Shown piece after piece: positions 26,393-35,379 of a stretch of 64,000 bases of DNA. Source of the stretch: Clostridiales bacterium (lineage in GTDB: Bacteria > Bacillota > Clostridia > Lachnospirales > Lachnospiraceae); the NCBI GenBank assembly GCA_018372435.1, contig JAHAJA010000004.1, forward strand, positions 62,001 through 126,000. Reading direction: 5' to 3'. Positions within the stretch are counted from its first letter, which is position 1; the number at the start of each line of letters is the position of its first letter. Both the position numbers and the translations under genes were made by a program. The notes beneath the pieces were generated by a model that saw only the letters and a list, made by a program, of their open reading frames with translations, was not told where the DNA came from and did not search any database.

Positions 26393-28267
26393 ATGTCTAA
26401 AAGGAAAATACATACTAAGAAAAAGAATAAAGATAGTTCTTCCCCCATATTGGCTATAGTACCAATACTTATGATTATCTTATTTGTCCCTATTGCGGTT
26501 CGTGCTCTAAACGTAGAAACATATCTAGCCGATTACATATGGTATAGTAAAGCTACAACTACAATGGATATATTCTTGAAGATAAAATCCATTTTGTTTT
26601 TGCTATTTTGTAGCCTAATGATTCTATTTATTGGTTATCAACTATTTGTTACATATCAGAAAGATAAAAGAAATAAGTCATATCAACCACATAAATCAAA
26701 CCAATTCAACTATACTCTAGCAGGAGCTAGTAAGCTATTTATAGATGAAAAGTGTTTTATCCCATTAGGGTTGTATATGCTGCTAATTGTTGCTTCGACC
26801 ATTGCCTCAAAACACAGCCAAATAGCACTTCGAGGTATGGTAGAACAATTTGAAACCATGTGGGTATTACTTGGTTATGGTTTGATAGTGTTTTATACAT
26901 ATCTATTCCTATCAACAATAAAGCAACTTCAGGTCATAGTTAATACAGTTATAATAATGATTACAATAGTAGTTTCCATTGGATTTACTCAATTCATTGG
27001 GCATGATTTTTTTCAAACCAGCTTTGGAAAATCACTAATCTCAAAGAATGAATTATCTTTTCGTTTTGAAGAGGGACATGTATATACAACGTTATACAAT
27101 CCTAATTATGTTGGTCTATTTGCAGCATTAGTAGTTCCTTTTTTACTTATCGTGATTTATTCAGTTAAGGGATATACTAAAAAGATACTTAGCGGGTTGT
27201 TAACTATAGGATTACTATGCTGTGCTTATGGTAGTAAATCCTCAAGTGGTATTATTGGTATAATCGCTAGTTTACTGGCGCTAGCGCTACTTCTTGCTAT
27301 ATTGCATCGTTCCTATATTATCAAACATGCTAAGAAAATCATATTAGGAATTGTAATGTGTATACTTGTTTTGGTAGTAGTTGATATTAGTCTTAATAAT
27401 CCTGTAGGACAATATGTTGCAGATACCTATAGAATGATTACTGATTCATCAGCCAAGCCAGAATCGAATCTTTCTAGTATTATTACAAGAGATGATGAAG
27501 TTGAATTGGTTTATAAGGAAGAGCCTCTTAAGATACAATTCTCGACAGAGAATGAACAATATGTTTTTTCATTCCGTGACTCTACTGGAGAAGAACTTAA
27601 ACAACAGCTCTCTGAGGATAATAGAATAATTACTTTAATAGATGAACGTTTTCAAGATTTTCAATTTTCAATAACACAATATGATACAATAATCTGTTTC
27701 TCAGTCAATGTAGAAGGCTCGGTATGGTATTTTACCAACCAAACAGATGGTACGTATTATTACTGTAATAACTATGGAAAACTTCTTAAAATAGATCAAA
27801 TACAAGAATTCAAAGCATTCTGGAATATTGGTAGTGGTCGAGGCTATATTTGGGATAAAACAATACCAATCCTTAAGGCTCATCCTATACTCGGCACTGG
27901 GCCAGACACATATGCATTATATTTTCCTAATACAGATTATTTGAATCTATATCATACTGGATTCAGTAATGAGATTATAACAAAGCCACATAGTTTATAT
28001 TTACAAATCGCTGCACAAACAGGTATACCATCATTAATCGCATTCCTTGTTTTCTATGCTGTGTATGCAGTTTCAAGTATAAGACTATATATGAGACATA
28101 ATTTTAAAAAATATGAGGTTCGTATAGGTCTAGCAATCATATCTGGAACATTCGGTTATTTGGTAACATCAATTGCTAATGATTCTACTATAACTGTAGC
28201 GCCGCTATTCTGGACACTAATCGGTGTTGGGCTAGCAATTAATCGAATTATAAAGAAAAACGTCTAG
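26393..28267 (+). CDS. O-antigen ligase/Wzy_C-type membrane protein, copy 3
   Basis: A 624-residue third member of the paralog group, the most divergent. AAGGAG precedes ATG 26393. It has the same helices, outer-loop insert (about 365-480, with VELVYKEEPLKIQF) and C-terminal motifs: GSGRGYIWDKTIPIL, GTGPDTYALYFP and KPHSLYLQIAAQTG, where Asn of the PHN motif has become Ser. An extra hydrophilic loop of about 35 residues sits after the second helix. It ends 240 bases from the end of the convergent S-layer-like gene. Different paralogs may attach to different acceptors or glycans; that is speculation. Confidence 0.76.
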   Translation: MSKRKIHTKKKNKDSSSPILAIVPILMIILFVPIAVRALNVETYLADYIWYSKATTTMDIFLKIKSILFLLFCSLMILFIGYQLFVTYQKDKRNKSYQPHKSNQFNYTLAGASKLFIDEKCFIPLGLYMLLIVASTIASKHSQIALRGMVEQFETMWVLLGYGLIVFYTYLFLSTIKQLQVIVNTVIIMITIVVSIGFTQFIGHDFFQTSFGKSLISKNELSFRFEEGHVYTTLYNPNYVGLFAALVVPFLLIVIYSVKGYTKKILSGLLTIGLLCCAYGSKSSSGIIGIIASLLALALLLAILHRSYIIKHAKKIILGIVMCILVLVVVDISLNNPVGQYVADTYRMITDSSAKPESNLSSIITRDDEVELVYKEEPLKIQFSTENEQYVFSFRDSTGEELKQQLSEDNRIITLIDERFQDFQFSITQYDTIICFSVNVEGSVWYFTNQTDGTYYYCNNYGKLLKIDQIQEFKAFWNIGSGRGYIWDKTIPILKAHPILGTGPDTYALYFPNTDYLNLYHTGFSNEIITKPHSLYLQIAAQTGIPSLIAFLVFYAVYAVSSIRLYMRHNFKKYEVRIGLAIISGTFGYLVTSIANDSTITVAPLFWTLIGVGLAINRIIKKNV

Positions 28268-28423
28268 AAACCTAAAATACAAGCTTGCAGCGGCTGTTGC
28301 ATTACGATTTATCTCACATATTATCCGGACAGATAATATTTCATTGAAATCTGACTGAAAAATATAGTATAGATATTCAAATTATGTTTTGCACAAGTCT
28401 ATTTTTAAAATTAATAATAAAAC

Positions 28424-28474
28424 AAAAAAAGTATCCCCCAGACAAGAATTTTCATTCAAGCCTGGGGGATACTT
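28424..28474. terminator. Bidirectional terminator between convergent genes
   Basis: AAGTATCCCCCAG (28429-28441) pairs with CTGGGGGATACTT (28462-28474). The A-run just before it gives a T-run on the minus strand, so it ends the leftward S-layer-like transcript and probably the rightward one too. Confidence 0.85.
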
Positions 28475-28506
28475 ATATCATTATAGTTTAAGCAAATAGC
28501 CTAGAA

Positions 28507-30936
28507 CTATCTAATTGTAATAGTTTTTCCTACTGTTACAGTGTGTTCGAAGCTGTTAGCACCGAATTTTTCTTTAACAGTTACAGATTTAACGAATACA
28601 GAAGAACCGTTCTTAGTGTATTCTACACCAGTGATTCCAACACCGTCAGTAACTTTTAGTTCTTTACCAGCAGCGTTTTTAACTGTAGTGTTTTCTTGCA
28701 TAGCAGCTAATACAGTAGCATCATCAACGATACCAGCGTAAGTAGTCTTGTTAAGAGTTACAGTTGGAGCTGCTTGAGAATCACTTACAACGATAGCTGT
28801 TTTAGCGATAGTTTTTCCATCTTTTTCAGCTGTAATAGTGTAAGTTCCTTTTGCTAATTTAGTAATAGTTCCGTTAGAAACAGTTACATATTCAAACTTA
28901 AAGTTGTTATCATAAGTTTTTTCGTATTTGTTTGGTCCAGTTACAGTGATTTTAGCTTCAGCGTTTTCAACTGCAAGACCACCAGCGTAACCTAATACTT
29001 TAACATCTACAGATTTAGTAGCTGTTGTATCTTCATCAACTACTGTATCTACAGTGTTTGTTGATAATTCTAATTTGTATGAGTTAACAGGTGTTGAAGG
29101 TTTTTCTTTAACAACTACTGTTAATACAGTTACTTTGTTAGCATCATTAGCTAAAGCAACTTTGTATTGGTAAGTACCAGGTGTAGCTGTTTTAGCATCT
29201 ACAGTGATGTTTTTACCGTCAACATCGATTTTAGGTCCGTTAGTGTATTCTTTAACAGCTACTGGATTAGCGAAGTTACCAGCTACTGCATAATCATCAC
29301 CGTGTTGATCTTTGATCTTAACTTCGATAGAATCTGTAGCGATTTCAGTACCAGCTACTAAAGTAGTAGAGTTCTTAGCTAAAGAGATAGCGTTAGCTTT
29401 TCTTTCAGCTTTGATAACTACTGGTAAAGTCCAAAGTACAGAACCTTTTTCGTTCTTAACAACTACTACAGTTGATCCTTCTTTAACAGCTATTAAAGTA
29501 GCGTGATCATCTACAGTAGATACTAATAAGATGTTTTCGTTACCTGATTCAAAAGTAAGACCAGTTACTTTATTGTTGTTTGAATCAACAGCATTTAAGA
29601 ATAAGTTTCTTGTTTCGTTAACGCTAATTACGTTTTTGTTTTCAGTTACTTTATCCCAGTTAACAGAATCTTTTTCAGTGATTACGTAGTTTTTGTAAGC
29701 ACCGATTGTAGCTGAAGATTCATCAATTGCAGTGATAGTAGCATCTACAGATACAGCACCTTCTTCGTTACCAGCTGTGTCGTATTTGTAAGTGTGGTAA
29801 GTAATTTTTAACTTAGCTACGCTACCTTTATTGAAGATAGTAAGTTTTCCGTCAGTTGTGTTGTACCAACCGTCTTTGTTTTCAACTTCTTCGATAGTTA
29901 CAGAAGATTTTTTAGAGTCAGTGATATCAACACCGTTAGCATTCTTTAATACGTATTCAATTTCAGTAGCTTTGTTTTCAACTACTGTAGAAGTTTTAAC
30001 TTCGATAGTTGCAACTTCACCAATTGTAGTAGCGAATTCGAATTCTTTGTCGCCATATGTTAATACATAAGTAGCTCCATCAGCGTATGATGCGAAAGTT
30101 TCAACAGTAACAACTTTACCATCTTCTGAGAAAGTGATACCTTTAACAGCAGAAACTACGTTAGTAGCTTTGTTCTTGATAGCGAAGTTTTCAGCTTTAA
30201 CTGTTGCTTTCATGTTATCATCGAAAGTTACAGCAACTTTATTAGTAGCTGTTTGAGCAACTGATTTTAAAGAAGAAACAACTTTGATTGTCATCCATTC
30301 TGAATCAACTGTATCGTTAGCAGCTAATTTTTCTTTGTTTTGGTAAGCTCTAACTCTAACTTTGAATTCACCAGCTTTAGTAGTTGTTACTTTACCATTT
30401 TTTCTATCGATTTTAGCGCCTGCAGTGTTGCTAGCTTCGTCGATTTCCCACATTCTATAATCAGTAGCCTTAGCACCTGAAGCAGTTGAGAATGAGCTAT
30501 CGAAATCGAATACGTTTTCGCCGATTCCTACAGTGTTGTTTTCTGGAGCGTTTTTAGCCCAAACTTTTGTAGCGTTTTCTTTAACTGTTACAGTAGCTTT
30601 TAAAGTTTTAGTTTTCTTAGTTGGTAAAGTGATTTTACAAGAGATTGTAGCTTCACCAGTTTTTGTACCAGGTGTAGTTAAACCTTTTGAGTTAACTTTA
30701 GCGATTGCTTTGTTTGAAGTTGTCCAAGAGTATTTTGAACCACTTACTTTGTTGCTAATGTTGAAATCATATTTGTTTCCAACTGCATTTTCATTGATAT
30801 AAAGTGTTTTAGATGTTCTGTTTAATGCAGGAGCTTTTGCTGCAGATGCAGTTGTGAAAGCTGCTGGCATTGCTGTAGCTACCATTGCTAATGCAAGAGT
30901 AGATGCAAGACTTTTCTTTACGAAATTCTTTTTCAT
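28507..30936 (-). CDS. S-layer-like surface protein D (809 aa), paralog of C
   Basis: An exported Ig-like protein with the same strong codon bias, signal peptide (MKKNFVKKSLASTLALAMVA) and N-terminal modules as the protein at 19733. YDFN becomes FDFD and TWEID becomes MWEID, and the C-terminal half is clearly different. TAGGAGGAAG lies just upstream of the start. The gene points toward its paralog with three glycan-ligase-like genes between. The DNA of the first 110 codons is close to that of gene C, making an 11-kb inverted pair of homologous segments. It lacks known wall-anchor domains. Probably an alternative or companion S-layer subunit. The leader carries a palindrome at 30967, and a recombinase gene starts the next block. 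Confidence 0.82.
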   Translation of the reverse strand: MKKNFVKKSLASTLALAMVATAMPAAFTTASAAKAPALNRTSKTLYINENAVGNKYDFNISNKVSGSKYSWTTSNKAIAKVNSKGLTTPGTKTGEATISCKITLPTKKTKTLKATVTVKENATKVWAKNAPENNTVGIGENVFDFDSSFSTASGAKATDYRMWEIDEASNTAGAKIDRKNGKVTTTKAGEFKVRVRAYQNKEKLAANDTVDSEWMTIKVVSSLKSVAQTATNKVAVTFDDNMKATVKAENFAIKNKATNVVSAVKGITFSEDGKVVTVETFASYADGATYVLTYGDKEFEFATTIGEVATIEVKTSTVVENKATEIEYVLKNANGVDITDSKKSSVTIEEVENKDGWYNTTDGKLTIFNKGSVAKLKITYHTYKYDTAGNEEGAVSVDATITAIDESSATIGAYKNYVITEKDSVNWDKVTENKNVISVNETRNLFLNAVDSNNNKVTGLTFESGNENILLVSTVDDHATLIAVKEGSTVVVVKNEKGSVLWTLPVVIKAERKANAISLAKNSTTLVAGTEIATDSIEVKIKDQHGDDYAVAGNFANPVAVKEYTNGPKIDVDGKNITVDAKTATPGTYQYKVALANDANKVTVLTVVVKEKPSTPVNSYKLELSTNTVDTVVDEDTTATKSVDVKVLGYAGGLAVENAEAKITVTGPNKYEKTYDNNFKFEYVTVSNGTITKLAKGTYTITAEKDGKTIAKTAIVVSDSQAAPTVTLNKTTYAGIVDDATVLAAMQENTTVKNAAGKELKVTDGVGITGVEYTKNGSSVFVKSVTVKEKFGANSFEHTVTVGKTITIR

Positions 30937-30966
30937 GTTTTTCTTCCTCCTAAAATTCGGTTAAAT

Positions 30967-30985
30967 AACTTATGTAACATAAGTT
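30967..30985 (-). promoter_or_regulatory. Palindrome in the leader of S-layer-like gene D
   Basis: AACTTATG-TAA-CATAAGTT, a perfect 8-bp inverted repeat 31 to 49 bases before the start codon. It could be an operator or an mRNA leader hairpin protecting a stable transcript. No equivalent is seen in front of gene C. Confidence 0.5.
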
Positions 30986-31043
30986 ACTCAATTACATTTA
31001 CAAAGTTGCTCCGATGAATCGTTACCATTACAGACATTTCCCC

Positions 31044-31057
31044 GTCAAAAGTGGTGT
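31044..31057 (-). repeat. ACACCACTTTTGAC repeat, inverted relative to the copy at 31272
   Basis: The minus strand reads ACACCACTTTTGAC. Eleven bases (ACACCACTTTT) are identical to 31274-31284 in the opposite orientation, enclosing about 215 bases upstream of S-layer-like gene D. Confidence 0.55.
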
Positions 31058-31097
31058 CAAATACAATTTCTTATATAAGGCACAACCATTACTTAAT

Positions 31098-31139
31098 CCA
31101 AAGAACTCTGTCAAACACTAGGTTTTAGGAGTTCTTTGG
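31098..31139 (-). terminator. Hairpin between recombinase and S-layer-like gene D
   Basis: CCAAAGAACTC (31098-31108) pairs with GAGTTCTTTGG (31129-31139) around a 20-base loop. It could end the leftward recombinase transcript, but no T-run follows, so this is tentative. Confidence 0.45.
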
Positions 31140-31271
31140 GGATATTTATCTATAATTAGCAAGTCACGAAACATTATGAAATATAATCTTTCCAAATGTA
31201 TAGATTAAGAGTTAACAATCCTTACGTGATAAGTGTTTGCAAGATTGGTAAAATTGATAAAATATAGTCAA

Positions 31272-31293
31272 TTACACCACTTTTACACCACTT
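31272..31293 (+). repeat. Perfect tandem 11-bp direct repeat beside the recombinase stop
   Basis: TTACACCACTT occurs twice back to back (31272-31282 and 31283-31293), 21 bases beyond the recombinase stop codon. Its ACACCA halves, spaced 11 bases, recur at 32749-32766 on the other side of the gene. A recombinase arm-type binding site is a plausible reading. Confidence 0.6.
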
Positions 31294-31313
31294 GCATAAG
31301 AATCACATGAAAA

Positions 31314-32549
31314 TCAGTTAAAGATGTGATATAATTTTTCCATTTCGCGAACCTTTATATCTTGTGTAACATGTGTATATAGGTTCATTGTTAAATTAAT
31401 ATTACTGTGTCCAAGTAGTTCTTGAACTGTCTTTGGTGCGAGACCATTCTCAAATGCCCTCGTAGCAAAGGAATGCCTAAGGGTATGAGGCGTGATTTTC
31501 TCGAAAGTAATCGCCTCACGATTCTCATATAAGGCTTGTTGTCGTTCAATCCGATTGATTTTCTCTGTAATGGAATTCAGACATTTAACAACATATACTT
31601 CTTGAATAGGTGTTCCATTCTTAGTTGTAAAAACCAAGTTATCCATATTAGGAAGGGGAGTCCAAAAAGGTCCTCTTGCTATACGCAGCGCATGTTGGTA
31701 CTTCTTTTGATCCTTCAATAAGACAGCTAGATAAGGAATTAATGGAACGATTCGTTTACTTGTGCGGCTTTTCGGTGTTTGAAATTGAAAACAGAAGCGG
31801 CCTGTTTGTCGATTCTTCATATACAATAGTGTACGAGAAATTGAGATGGTTGAAGATTTAAAATCAATATCGTCCCAAGTAAGACCAAGGAGTTCACCGA
31901 TACGAAGTCCAGTTCCGAGTGCAACCCTAAGCAAGGGCTCATAATAATTGCCGCGAATGTTCTCTAAGAAAATCACTTGTTCCGCAGCGGTTAACACACG
32001 AGGTTCTTTCTTCTCTTCACGAGGAATCTCAGCACCAACGCAAGGGTTTTTAATTAGAATATCGTTCTTAAGGGCAAGCTTGAATATATTGAATAATACC
32101 GCATGGACAATCTGAATGGTTCCTACGCTTAATCCGCTTTTTTGTAAGTCGTTATAGAGCTTCTGAATGTGGATTGTACGGATATCCTGGAGTTTGCGGC
32201 TACCAAGAGCACTGGCTATATAACGTTCATAGCTAGTGGTATATAAAAGGAGTGTTGAGTTCTTAACTACTACACTTTTGTATTCTTCTAGCCAGGTCTG
32301 ATACCAGTTACCAAGTGTAACCTGTCCACCAGTACAATAATATCCGTGTTCAGCCTCATATTTGGCATCTGCTAGACGCTTCTTCAAGGTACGCAGATTC
32401 TTGTCATAAAGTGTATATCGCTTGCCTTGACATGTGAATCGACCTTGATATCGTCCGTCTTTTCTTAGTGTAATTCCTGGTGAGAGCTTAGGTTTTATGG
32501 TGGTATCTAAATTATCTTCTGTTACTAGTTGTATACATTCTACGGGCAT
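31314..32549 (-). CDS. Tyrosine recombinase (phage/ICE-type integrase)
   Basis: A 411-residue site-specific recombinase, complete. GGAGGT lies 9 bases before the start. The N-terminal about 60 residues resemble the AP2-like arm-binding domain of Tn916-type integrases (GRYQGRFTCQGKRYTLYDK). The SAM-like core-binding domain spans about 75-175 (LGNWYQTWLEEYKS). The catalytic domain has the first Arg in TGLRIGELLGL, the HTLRHSFATR box, the second His region LLGHSN and the nucleophile Tyr in MNLYTHV. All active-site residues appear present. No excisionase, phage or conjugation gene is nearby, so it is either the relic of an element or a stand-alone recombinase acting on local sites next to S-layer-like gene D. 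Confidence 0.92.
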   Translation of the reverse strand: MPVECIQLVTEDNLDTTIKPKLSPGITLRKDGRYQGRFTCQGKRYTLYDKNLRTLKKRLADAKYEAEHGYYCTGGQVTLGNWYQTWLEEYKSVVVKNSTLLLYTTSYERYIASALGSRKLQDIRTIHIQKLYNDLQKSGLSVGTIQIVHAVLFNIFKLALKNDILIKNPCVGAEIPREEKKEPRVLTAAEQVIFLENIRGNYYEPLLRVALGTGLRIGELLGLTWDDIDFKSSTISISRTLLYMKNRQTGRFCFQFQTPKSRTSKRIVPLIPYLAVLLKDQKKYQHALRIARGPFWTPLPNMDNLVFTTKNGTPIQEVYVVKCLNSITEKINRIERQQALYENREAITFEKITPHTLRHSFATRAFENGLAPKTVQELLGHSNINLTMNLYTHVTQDIKVREMEKLYHIFN

Positions 32550-32947
32550 ATTTCATTTACCTCCAAATTTATTAAAATAATAGTAAATGTAATGTTAGCA
32601 TGCCCAATTCTGCGAAACATATAAATTACGATATCATGAAATGGATAATATTACAATATTTAAGGGAATTGTTTGTAAATTTATAATAATATATAAATAT
32701 TATGTAAAATATTGAGCTGTTATGTGAAGTATATGTGAGAAAATTGTGACACCAAAAGCGACACCAAGAATTAAGAGGAATGAAAATATCTAACTTCAAA
32801 TGAAATAAGGTGTTTTTTTGTTGGAAACAACAAAGAATTTAAATCTTAATGTTAATTTAATGAATTCAACTAGGTATTCCTGTATAATAAGTACGAGCAT
32901 AATAGTGTAATAAATACAAATTATAAATAAAGTACCAGGAGGAGAGT
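32550..32947. other. Gap upstream of recombinase with paired GACACCAA repeats
   Basis: About 400 AT-rich bases without a supportable gene. It contains GACACCAA twice, at 32748-32755 and 32760-32767 (12-base period), related to the pair at 31272. TATAAT at 32883-32888 may belong to a weak promoter of the following ABC genes, with poor -35 ATGAAT 17 bases upstream. Confidence 0.5.
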
Positions 32948-33643
32948 ATGTTAACAATACATCAATTATCTAAGAAATTCGGGAAGTTACTTGCAGTAGA
33001 TCAGGTAGAGCTATCGATACCAGATGGGACAGTGGGAATTCTATTAGGACCAAATGGTGCGGGAAAATCTACAGTCATCAAAAGTATAGCAGGCTTACTA
33101 AGATATAATGGAAATATTACAATTCAGAATCATCCGTCACGAACAGTAGAAGCGAAGAAGCTATTTGCCTATGTTCCTGAATTACCAGCATTGTATGATA
33201 ATCTAACGGTAAGGGAACATCTTACTTTCATATGCAAGGCATACGGTATTAAGAAGGAAGAAGAATACATTGAATATCTATTAGAGAGATTCGAATTGTT
33301 TGATAAGCAAGATAAATTGGGAAATGAATTATCCAAAGGAATGATGCAGAAAGTAAGTATCTGCTGTGCATTAGCAATTAAGCCCAAAGTAATATTACTT
33401 GACGAGCCAATGGTTGGACTTGATCCCAAAGCGATTAAAGAATTGAAAGATGTAATACTTGAATTAAAAGAAGATGGAGTGACGGTACTAATCAGTACAC
33501 ATATGCTTGAGATGGTTAAGGAATTGTGGGATGTGATGTTTGTTATGAATAAAGGAAAAATTCTTGCTACATATACCAAAGAGCAGGCAAAACATCAAGA
33601 CATCGAAGAGTTATTTTTCCAAGTGACTGGTGGTGAAGAGTAA
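32948..33643 (+). CDS. ABC exporter ATP-binding protein
   Basis: A 231-residue ATPase of a two-gene ABC exporter. Walker A is GPNGAGKS, the signature region is LSKGMMQKVSICCAL, Walker B is VILLDEPMVGLDP and the switch His lies in STHMLEM. GGAGGAG precedes ATG 32948 by three bases. Its last base pairs with the start of the permease gene in a TAATG overlap, so the two are translationally coupled. Substrate unknown. Confidence 0.92.
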   Translation: MLTIHQLSKKFGKLLAVDQVELSIPDGTVGILLGPNGAGKSTVIKSIAGLLRYNGNITIQNHPSRTVEAKKLFAYVPELPALYDNLTVREHLTFICKAYGIKKEEEYIEYLLERFELFDKQDKLGNELSKGMMQKVSICCALAIKPKVILLDEPMVGLDPKAIKELKDVILELKEDGVTVLISTHMLEMVKELWDVMFVMNKGKILATYTKEQAKHQDIEELFFQVTGGEE

Positions 33644-35208
33644 TGGAGGCAATTAAGTACCTTTATAAAACTTCTTTTAAGAATCAACTGAAGAAATCAG
33701 TGAAAAAACCAGTTACGGTTATATATTGTATACTTACGATAGCATATTTTGTATGGATGTACTTTATATTTCGGGATATGGTTTCAGACATTAAGATTGA
33801 TTCGCCAGAAGGACTAGTGATGATATTCTCGGCAATGGCTTTGTTCTTCTTGCCAGGAAATCTTATAACCTTTGCAAAGCGAAAAGGCTTAATTTTTAGA
33901 AAGAGTGATATTCACTTACTGTTTGTGTCCCCAGTATCTCCTAAATCGATATTGGTATATGCATATCTTAGAAATATAATTCTAAGTGTAGTAGTTGGAT
34001 TGGTCTTTATACCGATTGGAGTAGTATGGTTTCATGTACCTGTTTATAAGATGATTCTGTACTTCTTAGTAAGCCAGGTGGTTGAGAACACCTTAGAGAT
34101 TAGTTTGATGATTATCTTATATGGTAATGAAAGATTGAGTAAGAAAACGTTGAAGATCATCGGTAAAGTCTTATTGTTGTTTATTGTAGCGATTGTAATC
34201 ATTGGGGTTTACTTATTCTTTGAATACAATAAGAGTTTAGCTTTTGTGGGACCTTTCCTAAGTAATCCATATCTTCAGATGGTTCCGATTATTGGTTGGA
34301 GTATTGCTTGTTATCGATTACTTTTCTTAGGAGCAACGACGTTAAATGTAATCTGTACATGTTTATATCTCTTATCAACAGTTATCCTATTCATTACCGC
34401 GTACCGTATGTCATGTACGGGGCTATATTATCAAGACGCAATGAAATTTGCAGATGATTATGAAGAAGCAAGAATTCGTGGAAAGAAAGGTGAGGTTGCA
34501 GTAGTAGGTGGTAAGAAAGCAAAGTTAAAGACAGCCACAATAGAATATAAAGGATATTACGCAAAAGCAATCTTTTATCGACAGATTCTTGAGTATAAGA
34601 AGAGACGTTTCTTTATCTTTGGTTTTTATAATTTAGTATGTCTTGGTATCGGTATAGCAATAGCATTTCTATCAAAGGATATGGAAGTAAGAGAATATGC
34701 TCTGTTTGTTGCAGCAGGAGCAGGAGCCTACTGTACGTTCATCTTCTCGGGATTTGCAACAAAATGGGCGAAAGAATTAGAGAATCCGTTTACGTATCTA
34801 ATACCAGATTCGCCATTGAAAAAGTTGTGGTATGCAACGGTGATAGAACATATACGGTCTATAATTGATGGGTTGCTAATTGTGTTACCTGTTGCTATCG
34901 TTGTTCGTATGAATATCGTTGCGGTAATTTTGAGTGTAGTATGTTATGTATGTTTACAAGCCAATAAACTTTACTTATCCGTATTAAGCGAAGCGTTGTT
35001 AGGGAATACAGTTGGAACGGTAGGAAAACAGTGGCTACGTATGATTGGAATGTCGATTTGTATTGCAGCAGGAATATTTGCAGCGGTGCTGTTTAATAAG
35101 TATGTTGGTATAGAGGTAGCCTTCCTTGGAATGATTATGGTGGAAGTTGTGATTACTGCAATAATTGCAGCGGGAGCTTCTATATTGTTTAAGAAGATGG
35201 AAATGTAG
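33643..35208 (+). CDS. ABC exporter membrane subunit (521 aa)
   Basis: A large polytopic permease with about twelve hydrophobic segments and a long cytoplasmic stretch near residues 270-310 (RIRGKKGEVAVVGGKKAK). Layout and length match the putative ABC exporter family common in Firmicutes (PF16962-like, recalled). It starts at the ATG overlapping the ATPase stop codon. The SPVSPKSILVYAYLRN region (after FRKSDIHLLF) is typical of this group. It probably works only with the preceding ATPase. Nothing indicates the substrate. Confidence 0.82.
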   Translation: MEAIKYLYKTSFKNQLKKSVKKPVTVIYCILTIAYFVWMYFIFRDMVSDIKIDSPEGLVMIFSAMALFFLPGNLITFAKRKGLIFRKSDIHLLFVSPVSPKSILVYAYLRNIILSVVVGLVFIPIGVVWFHVPVYKMILYFLVSQVVENTLEISLMIILYGNERLSKKTLKIIGKVLLLFIVAIVIIGVYLFFEYNKSLAFVGPFLSNPYLQMVPIIGWSIACYRLLFLGATTLNVICTCLYLLSTVILFITAYRMSCTGLYYQDAMKFADDYEEARIRGKKGEVAVVGGKKAKLKTATIEYKGYYAKAIFYRQILEYKKRRFFIFGFYNLVCLGIGIAIAFLSKDMEVREYALFVAAGAGAYCTFIFSGFATKWAKELENPFTYLIPDSPLKKLWYATVIEHIRSIIDGLLIVLPVAIVVRMNIVAVILSVVCYVCLQANKLYLSVLSEALLGNTVGTVGKQWLRMIGMSICIAAGIFAAVLFNKYVGIEVAFLGMIMVEVVITAIIAAGASILFKKMEM

Positions 35209-35242
35209 GAAAATAAAACATTTGCAAAAAACGGGGATTTCG

Positions 35243-35271
35243 TTGACGAAGAATTAATAATGTTGTAGAAT
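35243..35271 (+). promoter_or_regulatory. Promoter of the glycan operon
   Basis: TTGACG (35243-35248), 17-base spacer, TAGAAT (35266-35271). It is followed by a leader of about 100 bases to the first gene. Confidence 0.75.
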
Positions 35272-35300
35272 TAAGGAAGTTGATAATGTGAGGAATAGTA

Positions 35301-35338
35301 GGATTAACTAAGTACGAAGATAGTTAATTCTATTTTTC
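35301..35338 (+). terminator. Leader hairpin with T-run: possible attenuator
   Basis: GGATTAACTA (35301-35310) pairs with TAGTTAATTC (35321-35330, one G-T pair) around a 10-base loop, followed by TATTTTT. It sits between the promoter and the first gene of the operon, so a simple end-of-gene role is unlikely. Confidence 0.65.
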
Positions 35339-35379
35339 CATGTTTATTATTTACAGAACATTAGGAAGGGAACAAGCTT

